A DNA stretch of 52,557 bases from Armatimonadota bacterium (GTDB lineage: Bacteria > Sysuimicrobiota > Sysuimicrobiia > Sysuimicrobiales > Humicultoraceae): positions 1-52,557 of the forward strand of contig VGFA01000019.1 of the NCBI GenBank assembly GCA_016869025.1, given 5' to 3'. Below, piece after piece: positions 16,936-24,954 of the stretch (its first letter is position 1; every line of letters begins with the position of its first letter). The notes under the pieces are model-generated. The model was not told where the DNA came from, ran no database searches, and saw only the letters and a program-made list of their open reading frames with translations. Position numbers and translations under genes: made by a program.

Positions 16936-18717
16936 TTGATCCTTCGCCGTGCCAGTCTTCTTGTAGTCGCTGTGCTTGTCACCGCCGCGTGCGGTGGCGG
17001 TGTGACCGGGGTAACACCACCGCCGCCCGGGACTACGGGTACCGTGACCGGGACCGTGAGCGTGGCGCCCACCGGAGCCGGTGCGCCCTCTGTCGCCGTG
17101 CCGGCGCTGCCGCTGCGGACCAGGATCGACCGGCCCGTGTACGTGCCCAACCAGCTCATGGTGAAGTTCAGGCCGGGCGTCGCGGCCGCGGCCGCAACCG
17201 GCCTGCACGCCCAGGCCGGCGGGGCGGTTCTGCGGACCATCGAACGGCTGGACGTGCAGGTTGTGCGCCTGGGGCCGGGAGTTGAGGCCGCTTCGGCCAT
17301 GGCCGCCTACCGAGCTTCCGGCCTGGTTGAGTATGTTGAGCAGGATGCCTACGCCTACACGGCGGTGACGCCCACCGATCCCATGTACACCTCCCAGTGG
17401 CACTACCCGCAGATCCAACTGCCTGCCGCCTGGGACGTGACCACCGGCGGTCCGGTAATCGTGGCGGTTCTCGATACCGGCATTCGAACCGATCACCCAG
17501 ATATCACCACGGCCGTGACCGTCACGGGGTACGACTTCGTCAGTCACCTAACGAACGGCGATGGGGACGGCCGAGATTCGGATCCGACCGATCCGGGATG
17601 CCCTGATGTCAACCCCGCGGACACGAGCCACGGAACCCACGTGTCCGGCACGGTGGCGGCGCGGACGAACAACGGGACCGGCGTAGCCGGGGTCAACTGG
17701 GGCGGGGTCTCCGGCACGAAGATCATGGCACTGCGGGTGTTGGGCCAGATGATGCCGCCCGACGGCTCCAGCTCCTGTGGATCGGGTTACTTCTCTGACA
17801 TCGCCGCCGCGATTATCTACGCGGCCGACCGCGGGGCCAAGGTTATCAACATGAGCCTCGGGGCTCCTATCCTCTCGGATACGACCGTAGACAACGCCAT
17901 CACCTACGCACGGAATCTCGGCGTGACCCTGGTGGCCGCCGCAGGGAACAACAACTGCGGCGCGGTTATCTATCCTGCCCGCAACGCGAACGTGATCGCG
18001 GTCGCCGCGACTACTAACACGAACGCACGCGCGTCGTACTCGGCGTGCGGCGCGGAGATTGATGTGGCCGCGCCGGGCGGCAGCAGCGGTGCCGGCGTGC
18101 TCAGCACCACCTGGAGCATCAGCGGTGGACACGTGTACCAGAGCTGGCAGGGCACCTCGATGGCCACGCCCCACGTGGCCGGCCTGGTCGCCCTGATGAT
18201 ATCGCGCGGCATCACCGGGCCCGCGACCATCCAGAGCACATTGCAGAGCACGGCGACAGACCTGGGCACGCCCGGCTTCGACAACCAGTTCGGCTGGGGT
18301 CTGGTCAACGCGGCCGCTGCGGTGAGCGGCGGTGGCTCGGGCACACAGATGCGCGCTTTCTCCGGCGTGATCGTCGGCTCGACCATCACGCGGCAGAGCA
18401 ATCTCGCGAACGTCGCGGCCGGCGACGCGTTCACGATCACGAACGCCCAGACCGGCACGAAGTCCGTGTTTGTCTGGCAGGACTTCAACGGCAACGCCGT
18501 TGTGGACACCGGGGACTACTACGGGAGGGTGGACGGCGTAGTCATCAATCCCGGCGCCACGACAAACGTCGGGTCTGTGCCTGTCCAGCGGTACACCGGG
18601 ACGCCCATTTCCGTGGCAGGCGTACCATTGTCCGTGGCAGGCGTTCCACTATCCGCGGCAGGTCGAGGGCATCAGGGGTTAGACGGCCTATCTGGACCGG
18701 GGCGCAGGCGCGGCTAG
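16936..18717 (+). CDS. S8 subtilisin-family serine protease, lipoprotein
   Basis: The 593-residue protein has a lipoprotein signal (VAVLVTAAC), a propeptide of the inhibitor I9/fervidolysin type (VPNQLMVKFRPGV to VEYVEQDAYAY), and a subtilase domain with the full triad: Asp180 (VAVLDTGIRTDH), His232 (SHGTHVSGTVAA) and Ser408 (GTSMATPHVAG), with oxyanion Asn in AAGNNN. A C-terminal domain follows (about 470-560). The start is TTG 16936, with GGAGG 8 nt before it. The last 20-odd residues are odd: a 21-nt repeat encodes SVAGVPL copies, and the stop lies inside a 156-bp repeat copied from the neighbouring lipoprotein gene, so the native C-terminus may have been altered. Confidence 0.9.
   Translation: MILRRASLLVVAVLVTAACGGGVTGVTPPPPGTTGTVTGTVSVAPTGAGAPSVAVPALPLRTRIDRPVYVPNQLMVKFRPGVAAAAATGLHAQAGGAVLRTIERLDVQVVRLGPGVEAASAMAAYRASGLVEYVEQDAYAYTAVTPTDPMYTSQWHYPQIQLPAAWDVTTGGPVIVAVLDTGIRTDHPDITTAVTVTGYDFVSHLTNGDGDGRDSDPTDPGCPDVNPADTSHGTHVSGTVAARTNNGTGVAGVNWGGVSGTKIMALRVLGQMMPPDGSSSCGSGYFSDIAAAIIYAADRGAKVINMSLGAPILSDTTVDNAITYARNLGVTLVAAAGNNNCGAVIYPARNANVIAVAATTNTNARASYSACGAEIDVAAPGGSSGAGVLSTTWSISGGHVYQSWQGTSMATPHVAGLVALMISRGITGPATIQSTLQSTATDLGTPGFDNQFGWGLVNAAAAVSGGGSGTQMRAFSGVIVGSTITRQSNLANVAAGDAFTITNAQTGTKSVFVWQDFNGNAVVDTGDYYGRVDGVVINPGATTNVGSVPVQRYTGTPISVAGVPLSVAGVPLSAAGRGHQGLDGLSGPGRRRG
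18610..18662 (+). repeat. 21-nt tandem repeat at the subtilase 3' end
   Basis: Two full units (18610-18630 and 18631-18651) and a partial third (18652-18662) of TCCGTGGCAGGCGTNCCA-type sequence encode SVAGVPL, SVAGVPL and SAAG. Confidence 0.8.
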
Positions 18718-18863
18718 TTAGACCTACGCTCCGCCCAGCGGCGGAGCTCGAGCTCCAAGTCAACGGCGGCGACCATCCTGGGATAGAACTCCACCAGGGT
18801 GGTCGCCGTGCGTTCGTAGTCGGTCAGTTGCGCGGAGAAGTGATCCACCAGCACCAGCCCGCG
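18708..18863. repeat. 156-bp direct repeat, copy A
   Basis: This stretch appears identical, by eye, to 19594-19749 in the same orientation. Copy B is the 3' end of the lipoprotein gene at 19600-21003; copy A overlaps the last codons of the subtilase gene. The two copies flank the higBA pair. Confidence 0.9.
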
Positions 18864-18895
18864 GCGGTCCACCCCCACAGGGGCTCCGGCGGGCG
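18714..18895 (-). pseudogene. 3' fragment of the neighbouring lipoprotein gene
   Basis: On the minus strand this encodes the last 50 residues of the lipoprotein gene at 19600-21003 (GLVLVDHFSAQLTDYE... to the stop). Upstream of that, PAGAPVGVDRRGLVLVDHF joins two places of the intact gene, AGSPVGVDRIGLV and ARGLVLVDHF. About 75 residues between them are deleted at a shared GLV. There is no start or promoter, and the remnant ends just before higA. It looks like the leftover of a duplicated paralogue. Confidence 0.7.
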
Positions 18896-18909
18896 GCGGT
18901 TTGGAACCC

Positions 18910-19197
18910 TCACGCCGCGGAGAGCCGCCTGACCTTGAGCTTGTTCCTATGCCGCTCGGCCTGCGACAGATCGAACATGGCCTGCTGGTTCATCCAGCTC
19001 TCGGCGGACGCGCCGAAGGCAATGGAAAGGCGAATGGCCATCTCGGGGCTGACGCCGGCACGGCCGTTCAGGAGACTGGAGAGCGTCTTGCGGCTCACCC
19101 CAAGCGCCCGGGCAGCCTCTGTGACACTCAGGCCCAGAGGTTCCAGGCACAGCTCGCGAAGGATCGCTCCAGGATGTGGAGGGTTGTGCATCAACAT
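18910..19197 (-). CDS. higA: HigA-family antitoxin (XRE helix-turn-helix)
   Basis: The 95-residue protein opens with the HigA signature [20 protein letters not shown], then a helix-turn-helix ([24 protein letters not shown]) and [19 protein letters not shown]. It should bind and neutralise the HigB toxin and repress the pair's promoter. It lies 9 bp downstream of higB on the same strand, the toxin-first order typical of higBA. Its flanking context suggests horizontal arrival. Confidence 0.9.
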   Translation of the reverse strand: MLMHNPPHPGAILRELCLEPLGLSVTEAARALGVSRKTLSSLLNGRAGVSPEMAIRLSIAFGASAESWMNQQAMFDLSQAERHRNKLKVRRLSAA

Positions 19198-19206
19198 CGT
19201 TTCACC

Positions 19207-19485
19207 TCAATGATAGTCCGCGTAGTCGACCGCCTCGGCATCTCTGTCACGGAAGACGAACGTGACTCGCCAGTTCCCACTCACCGTCACGGCCCATGTC
19301 CCCTTCCGGTTCCCCTTGAGTTCGTGCAGACCCAGACCGGGAAGGTTCATGTCCTGTGGGCTCGTGGCCGCATGCAGGCGGGCCAGTATAAGGCGGAGTC
19401 GTTCTGCATGCTTGGCTTGGATGCCCGCCTTCGTTCCCTTGAGAAAGTATCGTTCAAGCCCCCTGTGCTTGAAGCGCTTGATCAC
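19207..19485 (-). CDS. higB: HigB-type toxin (RelE superfamily mRNA interferase)
   Basis: The 92-residue protein begins IKRFKHRGLERYFLKGTKAG and ends with GNWRVTFVFRDRDAEAVDYADYH, hallmarks of HigB/RelE toxins, which cleave mRNA at the ribosome. The catalytic-type residues near the C-terminus (Arg in NWRVTF, terminal DYADYH) are present. It is the first gene of the pair. The size is normal and there is no disruption. Confidence 0.9.
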   Translation of the reverse strand: MIKRFKHRGLERYFLKGTKAGIQAKHAERLRLILARLHAATSPQDMNLPGLGLHELKGNRKGTWAVTVSGNWRVTFVFRDRDAEAVDYADYH

Positions 19486-19593
19486 AGATCAGAGTGTAAC
19501 CCATAACGCTACAGGTTACAAGCCCTGACCTACTGAGGGCCTCGGACGATCGCGCCACTCCGGAACCCCGACCACGGTCGCGGGCGGGCCTTA

Positions 19594-19749
19594 GCGCGGC
19601 TAGTTAGACCTACGCTCCGCCCAGCGGCGGAGCTCGAGCTCCAAGTCAACGGCGGCGACCATCCTGGGATAGAACTCCACCAGGGTGGTCGCCGTGCGTT
19701 CGTAGTCGGTCAGTTGCGCGGAGAAGTGATCCACCAGCACCAGCCCGCG
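19594..19749. repeat. 156-bp direct repeat, copy B
   Basis: This is identical to 18708-18863, with 886 bp between corresponding positions. It covers the stop codon and last 50 codons of the lipoprotein gene plus 6 bp beyond it. Confidence 0.9.
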
Positions 19750-21003
19750 CGCGTACGCCGCGCGCAGGGCCGCCGTGGCGGCGTCGCCGGGAAGCGCCAG
19801 CCGGATAGCCGTTGCCTCCACCAGACTCTCGACCACGACCTCGGGCCACGCGCGGTACCCACCACGGGCCGCGATCTCTCGCGCCTGGAGGAACAGCGAT
19901 TCTGTTCGCTGCACCTGGTCAGGGGACTGCCCGCGGACCGGATCGAGCAGCATCCGGACGAACGGGCGCACCAGCCCAATGCGGTCCACCCCCACTGGCG
20001 ATCCTGCGACAATGTAGGTGCGTTCGCCCTGCCGGATCAGGAACCCCTGGCCAGGCGCGCCGAGCAGATTTGGCAGCACCGTGATCCGCCCGCCGGGCAC
20101 CGCGGCTACCCGCATGTAGTCGGCGGCGCGGCCCAGCAGCGCCGGTGCTTCCCTGCGGTGGGCCTCCAGGGCCTCGGCGTAGGCGCGCTCATGCGCCTTC
20201 CACAGGTCCGCCAGCCCAGCCTGGGCATGCAACTGCGCCAGCACCGGGCCGAGGCCGGTTAGCCCCCCTGAGGTGCCAGGAGCGGGTCCGGGCCCTGGTT
20301 CTCGCAGCCCGGGCGGGCTTGTGAGCATCAGCGCCACGGCCACGTACTGCTCGGTCGTGGCCGGTCGCTCTGCCATGAACCGCCGGACCGGATCCACCGT
20401 GCCTGCCGGTAGCCCGGCGAGCCTGGCGCGCACCGCGGCGCGCACCGATCCCGGTTCTCCGGGAGGGGCGTCGGGCGTCGTGGCCAGGATGGCCGCGAAG
20501 AGGGTGAACACGCGGGCGTCCAGGCCGACGTCTATGCGCTCGGCCAGCCGGAGCCGACCTTCACCGGCCACGCCGGTGGGCGCCATGGCTGAGAAGCTCC
20601 AGGTGTAGTCCGCCGCCAGCGGGTTGCCCTGCCGGTCCCTGGCCCGGAGCCGGACCGTGTACCGCACCCCTGGAACCAGCGGGGGATTGGGCCGTACGGT
20701 GACTGTCTTGGCGTCGTCCGACCACTGGGCAGGCCCGAACGAAAGAGAAGGTTCCGCCTTGACCTCGAGCGCATCAGGGCTCATCGGTTTGTTGAACGTC
20801 GCGGTGACCGGCGTATCCGAGGGAGCGACGGAATCCGCGGCCGGCACTACCGAAGTGACAGCCGGTGGCGTGTTCTCGGAGACGCCGGGATTGGGCAGTC
20901 CCATCAGGCCTCCGACGGAGCCGCATCCGGCCAGCAGTACGGCAGCCACCAGCACGCCCGGCAGCGTGCGAGGGCAGAAAGCAGACACGGCGCGCCTCTC
21001 CAT
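19600..21003 (-). CDS. Lipoprotein with Ig-like (Big_5) domain, function unknown
   Basis: The 467-residue protein has a lipobox (AAVLLAGC), then a bacterial Ig-like domain (about 45-145: PPAVTSVVPAADSVAPSDTP, VTATFNKPMSPDALEV, YTVRLRARDRQGNPLAADYTW). A mostly alpha-helical domain of about 300 residues follows that I do not recognise. The Ig-like part suggests display at the cell surface or in the periplasm. Its 3' end is duplicated at 18708-18863. No transporter or enzyme motif is seen. Confidence 0.75.
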   Translation of the reverse strand: MERRAVSAFCPRTLPGVLVAAVLLAGCGSVGGLMGLPNPGVSENTPPAVTSVVPAADSVAPSDTPVTATFNKPMSPDALEVKAEPSLSFGPAQWSDDAKTVTVRPNPPLVPGVRYTVRLRARDRQGNPLAADYTWSFSAMAPTGVAGEGRLRLAERIDVGLDARVFTLFAAILATTPDAPPGEPGSVRAAVRARLAGLPAGTVDPVRRFMAERPATTEQYVAVALMLTSPPGLREPGPGPAPGTSGGLTGLGPVLAQLHAQAGLADLWKAHERAYAEALEAHRREAPALLGRAADYMRVAAVPGGRITVLPNLLGAPGQGFLIRQGERTYIVAGSPVGVDRIGLVRPFVRMLLDPVRGQSPDQVQRTESLFLQAREIAARGGYRAWPEVVVESLVEATAIRLALPGDAATAALRAAYARGLVLVDHFSAQLTDYERTATTLVEFYPRMVAAVDLELELRRWAERRSN

Positions 21004-21084
21004 TGGGTAGATGCTTGCATGCAGCGCGCCGCGTTTCCTCCTGCTGGGATGCCGCAGGGGCGTGGACTCGTTCCCGGGCCCAGG

Positions 21085-21090
21085 GTATAA
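21085..21090 (+). promoter_or_regulatory. -10 element of the tRNA-Met promoter
   Basis: TATAAT (21085-21090) lies 14 nt before the mature tRNA start. The corresponding -35 is weak (GTGGAC near 21062). Confidence 0.5.
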
Positions 21091-21104
21091 TTAAGGATGG
21101 CTGT

Positions 21105-21181
21105 GGCGGTGTAGCTCAGTTGGTTAGAGCACGCGGTTCATACCCGCGGAGTCGGGAGTTCGAGTCTCCCCGCCGCCACCA
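21105..21181 (+). tRNA. tRNA-Met (CAT), elongator
   Basis: A full cloverleaf is present: acceptor GGCGGTG/CGCCGCC, D arm, anticodon arm CGCGG-TTCATAC-CCGCG with anticodon CAT, T arm GGGAG-TTCGAGT-CTCCC, and an encoded ACCA end. The TTCATAC loop and the acceptor closely match Bacillus elongator tRNA-Met. It is therefore not the initiator (wrong acceptor pair) nor the lysidine-modified tRNA-Ile2. Confidence 0.93.
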
Positions 21182-21252
21182 CGATTGAACCGGCGGTTCC
21201 AGAGGGACCGTCGTGTTTCGCTATTATGGGTAATCCGAGGTGCACCGACCAG

Positions 21253-22287
21253 GTGACCCGAGCGCAGACACTCCGGATGCTGCACCGCGTGCGCCAGACG
21301 CTCCGGCGCTACCGCATGCTTTCCGGCGGCGAGACGATGGTTGTGGCGGTCTCAGGCGGGCCGGACTCAATGGCGCTGCTGCGCATTCTGTGGCGGTTGC
21401 GCGATGAGCTCTCGCTGCGGCTGCACGTCGTCACGGTAGACCACGGCATCCATCGAACCAGCAGCGCGCATGCCGCTTTCGTCCGGCGCACCGCGCGGGC
21501 CTGGGGAATCCCGGCATCGTCCGTCCGGGTGAACGCCAGATCCTGGGCGCGTCGACACCGTCTCACGCTTGAGGAGGCCGCAAGGGCCGTGCGGTACGAG
21601 GCGCTGGCGAAAGTGGCCAGGCGCATCGGTGCCTCGCACATGGCCCTGGCGCACACGGCCGACGATCAGGTGGAGACCGTGCTGCTCTGGCTCCTTCGGG
21701 GAGCGAGCGCCGGCGGGCTCGCTGGCATGCCGGCCACCAGGCAGCACAACGGGGTACGTGTGATCAGGCCCCTGCTGGATCTGTGGCGCAATGAGATCGT
21801 CGCCTACCTGGAGGCCGAGGGCGTGCCCTGCAGGACCGACCCGACAAACCGGCTGCGCGGGCCGCTTCGGAACCGCATCCGCCTGGACTTGATCCCACAC
21901 CTGTCGGGGTATAACCCGGGTGTCAAAGCCGTGCTGCGGCGCCTGGCTGAACAGGCGGCCGATGACGCGGACTTGATGGACCGCCTTTCAGGGGAGGCCG
22001 GATCAAGGGCGCTCAGGCGCCGTGCGGGTGTCATTGCGATTGATGCGGCGCGGTTCGCCGCGTTGCCCGTGGCCCTGCAACGCCGGGTTGCGCACCGGGC
22101 GCTGTGTGAGGCCAGCGGGAAGATTCGGGACTTGAAGTTCGTCCATGTAGAACGTATACGCGCCATGGCTGAGGGCGGGCGGTCCGGGGAGGTGGCGGAC
22201 CTGCCCGGGTTGCGAGCCGAGCGCAGGGGAGGCCGCGTCGTGCTCAGGCGTGCACGCCGCACCGGCTCCCGGCGGATGCTACAATAG
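21253..22287 (+). CDS. tilS: tRNA(Ile)-lysidine synthetase TilS
   Basis: TilS converts the wobble C of tRNA-Ile2 (CAU) to lysidine using ATP. The PP-loop VAVSGGPDSMALL (about residue 30-42) is intact, as are VVTVDHGIHRTSSAHAAFV, ALAHTADDQVETVLLWLLRG and the LRNRIRLDLIPHL motif. About 344 residues is near the short end of the family, without the extended C-terminal domain of E. coli TilS. Start is uncertain: GTG 21253 has GAGG about 12 nt upstream; ATG 21226 would add 9 residues. ftsH follows, the usual tilS-ftsH neighbourhood (hpt absent). Confidence 0.92.
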   Translation: MTRAQTLRMLHRVRQTLRRYRMLSGGETMVVAVSGGPDSMALLRILWRLRDELSLRLHVVTVDHGIHRTSSAHAAFVRRTARAWGIPASSVRVNARSWARRHRLTLEEAARAVRYEALAKVARRIGASHMALAHTADDQVETVLLWLLRGASAGGLAGMPATRQHNGVRVIRPLLDLWRNEIVAYLEAEGVPCRTDPTNRLRGPLRNRIRLDLIPHLSGYNPGVKAVLRRLAEQAADDADLMDRLSGEAGSRALRRRAGVIAIDAARFAALPVALQRRVAHRALCEASGKIRDLKFVHVERIRAMAEGGRSGEVADLPGLRAERRGGRVVLRRARRTGSRRMLQ

Positions 22288-22339
22288 AGACGCGGCGCCG
22301 CGCCGTTACGGCGACACCGCCTCGGAGGAAGTGCTGGCA

Positions 22340-24259
22340 GTGACGAACCGTTACATGCGCAGTCTGATCGTCTGGGCCGTGATCCTCGCGGTCGCGTTCC
22401 CCTTTGCCCTGCAACTCTGGCGCCGCACCCCGCGCGAGGAGATGTCCTACAGCGCCTTCATTGAACAGGTGCAGTCCGGGCAGGTGAGCCAGGCCGAGAT
22501 CGGGGACGGGGTCGTCGTAGGGAAACTGAAGAACGGCCAGCAGTTCACCGTCTACGTGCCGCAGGGCGACACGTCGTACATAGACCTGCTGAAGGCCCGG
22601 GGCGTTGCGATCAAGGTCGAGCCCCGCTCGCGCTCGGCGCTGTGGCCGACCCTGCTGTCCACGATGCTGCCAATCCTGCTGCTGGTAGGTCTGTGGATGC
22701 TGATGCTGCGGCAGGCGCAGTCGGGCAGCAACCAGGCGATGTCGTTTGGCAAGAGCCGGGCCCGGCTGCACTCCGAGGGCAAGCCCAAGGTAACCTTCGG
22801 GGACGTGGCCGGCGTGGAGGAAGCCAAGGAAGAGCTCCAGGAGGTCATCGAGTTCCTGAAGTACCCCAAGAAGTTCCAGGCGCTGGGTGCCAAGATCCCG
22901 CGCGGCGTGCTGCTCGTGGGCCCGCCGGGCTCGGGCAAGACGTTGCTGGCCAGGGCGATCGCCGGCGAGGCCGAGGTTCCGTTCTTCTCGATCTCCGGCT
23001 CGGAGTTCGTCGAGATGTTCGTCGGCGTGGGCGCCTCCCGCGTGCGCGATCTATTTGACCAGGCCAAGAAGAACGTGCCGTGCCTGGTCTTCATTGATGA
23101 GATAGACGCGGTGGGCCGCCAGCGCGGGGCAGGGCTCGGCGGCGGGCACGACGAGCGCGAGCAGACCCTCAACCAGCTCCTGGTCGAGATGGACGGGTTC
23201 GATCCCAACAGCGGGATCATTGTGATCGCGGCTACGAACCGGCCCGACATCCTGGACCCGGCCCTGCTGCGTCCGGGGCGGTTTGACCGGCGAATCGTCG
23301 TGGACAATCCCGACACCAAGGGCCGCCGCGCCATCCTGGAGGTACACGTCAAGGGCAAGCCCATGGCCGAGGACGCGGATCTTGGCGTGCTTGCCAAGCG
23401 GACGCCCGGGTTCTCCGGCGCCGATCTGGCCAACATGGTCAACGAGGCGGCGCTGCTGGCGGCGCGGCGCGACAAGAAGAAGATCGGGGCGGCCGAGATG
23501 GACGAGGCGATAGACCGGGTGATCGCCGGACCGCAGCGCCGGAGCCGCGTCCTGACCCCGAAGGAACGCGAACTGACGGCCCACCACGAGGCAGGCCACG
23601 CGTTGCTGGCCAAGGTGATTCCAGGGGCCGACCCGCCGCATAAGGTCACGATTCTACCGCGCGGCATGGCGCTCGGATACGTGATGTTTGCGCCGCCGGA
23701 GGACAAGTACACGTACACGCGCCAGGAGATCCTGGCCCGGATCACGGTGGGGTTGGGCGGGCGCGTCGCAGAGGAGATCGTCTTCAACGAGGTCACGACC
23801 GGTGCGCAGAACGACTTCGAGGCGGCTACCGACCTCGCCCGCAAGATGGTCACGGAGTACGGCATGAGCGATAAGCTGGGCCCGCTCGCACTGGGCAAGA
23901 GGCACGGGCCGGTCTTCCTCGGCCGCGACCTGGTGGAGAGCCGCAACTACAGCGAGGAGATCGCCTACGAGATAGACAAGGAGATTCGCCGGATCATTGA
24001 CGAATGCTACGGGCAGGCGCGCGCGGCCATCCTGGAGCATAGGGGCGCGCTTGACCGCATCGCGCAGGCGTTGATTGAGCACGAGAGCCTGGAAGCCGAG
24101 GATCTTGCGCGGCTGTTCGCGGGCGAGCCGCTAGCGCCGGAGGGGCCAGCGGCGACCGTGGTGCCGGAGCCGCGCGCCGAACCCGCAGCACCCGAGGCGC
24201 GCCAGAGGCCGGAGGTGCCGGTGACGCAGTTGCGGCCGAAGCCGGAGGCGTCCGGATAG
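22340..24259 (+). CDS. ftsH: ATP-dependent zinc metalloprotease FtsH
   Basis: The 639-residue membrane-bound AAA+ protease degrades misfolded membrane and some soluble proteins. Two N-terminal helices flank a short periplasmic domain; Walker A GPPGSGKT (about residue 195), Walker [15 protein letters not shown], the second region of homology [17 protein letters not shown] and the zinc site HHEAGH (about 415) are all present. The C-terminus is a Pro/Glu/Ala-rich tail ([20 protein letters not shown]). GTG 22340 is chosen because GGAGGA (22324-22329) lies 10 nt upstream; GTG 22331 is too close. Confidence 0.96.
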   Translation: MTNRYMRSLIVWAVILAVAFPFALQLWRRTPREEMSYSAFIEQVQSGQVSQAEIGDGVVVGKLKNGQQFTVYVPQGDTSYIDLLKARGVAIKVEPRSRSALWPTLLSTMLPILLLVGLWMLMLRQAQSGSNQAMSFGKSRARLHSEGKPKVTFGDVAGVEEAKEELQEVIEFLKYPKKFQALGAKIPRGVLLVGPPGSGKTLLARAIAGEAEVPFFSISGSEFVEMFVGVGASRVRDLFDQAKKNVPCLVFIDEIDAVGRQRGAGLGGGHDEREQTLNQLLVEMDGFDPNSGIIVIAATNRPDILDPALLRPGRFDRRIVVDNPDTKGRRAILEVHVKGKPMAEDADLGVLAKRTPGFSGADLANMVNEAALLAARRDKKKIGAAEMDEAIDRVIAGPQRRSRVLTPKERELTAHHEAGHALLAKVIPGADPPHKVTILPRGMALGYVMFAPPEDKYTYTRQEILARITVGLGGRVAEEIVFNEVTTGAQNDFEAATDLARKMVTEYGMSDKLGPLALGKRHGPVFLGRDLVESRNYSEEIAYEIDKEIRRIIDECYGQARAAILEHRGALDRIAQALIEHESLEAEDLARLFAGEPLAPEGPAATVVPEPRAEPAAPEARQRPEVPVTQLRPKPEASG

Positions 24260-24288
24260 GCGCGCGGGCCGCACGAGGAAGGCAGAGC

Positions 24289-24891
24289 ATGACCCGCGAG
24301 GTCGAGGTTCCTCCCTACATCGTAGAGGCACCCGTGGTCGCGTCCCCGGCGACCACGGCCATTGTAGTAGTGGACATGCAGCACGACTTCGTCACCCCCG
24401 GGGGCGCGCTCGTGGTCCCCGATGCCGCCGGCACGGTCCCGGCCATCGCGCGGCTGCTGGCGCGGAGCCGTGCGGCCGGCACGCGCATCTTCTACACCCA
24501 GGACACGCACCGCAGCGGCGACCCTGAGTTCGCGATCTGGGGGGAGCACGCGGTCGAGGGCACCTGGGGATGGCAGATCGTGGAATCCCTGCGGCCTGTC
24601 CCCGGCGACCAGGTAGTACGGAAGCCGAGCTACGACGGGTTCTTCGAGACCTCGCTGGACCGCGACCTGCGTGCGGCCGGTATCCGGACCCTGGTAGTTT
24701 GCGGTACAGTGGCCAACATCTGCGTCCTGCACACGGCCGGGAGCGCTACGCTCCGTGGCTACAAGGTGGTCTTGCCCGTGGACGCCGTGTCGGCCATCGT
24801 ACCGTTTGACCTTGAGGCGGCGATCCGCCAGGTCGCGTTTCTATATCGCGGGACGATTACCACGACCGATGCGCTGGCATGGGGACCGTGA
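24289..24891 (+). CDS. Isochorismatase-family cysteine hydrolase (nicotinamidase-like)
   Basis: The 200-residue protein has the family triad: Asp in IVVVDMQHDF (about residue 29), Lys in VVRKPSYDGFFET (about 111), and Cys in VVCGTVANICVLHTAGSA (about 146). The DMQHDF opening and the HRSGDPEF segment (GDPEF near residue 77) recall nicotinamidase and related amidohydrolases; the substrate is open. GAGGAAGG lies upstream of ATG 24289. It follows ftsH by 29 bp. Confidence 0.83.
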   Translation: MTREVEVPPYIVEAPVVASPATTAIVVVDMQHDFVTPGGALVVPDAAGTVPAIARLLARSRAAGTRIFYTQDTHRSGDPEFAIWGEHAVEGTWGWQIVESLRPVPGDQVVRKPSYDGFFETSLDRDLRAAGIRTLVVCGTVANICVLHTAGSATLRGYKVVLPVDAVSAIVPFDLEAAIRQVAFLYRGTITTTDALAWGP

Positions 24892-24954
24892 CGCCACGCG
24901 CCGTCTGCGCGGCACCAGGTCGCAAGAAAGAGAGATGAGAGAGGAGCCTTCGCG

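Noticed and set aside
21105-21181. tRNA with CAT anticodon as the TilS substrate tRNA-Ile2
   Set aside because: Although next to tilS, its acceptor and TTCATAC loop match elongator tRNA-Met rather than tRNA-Ile2.
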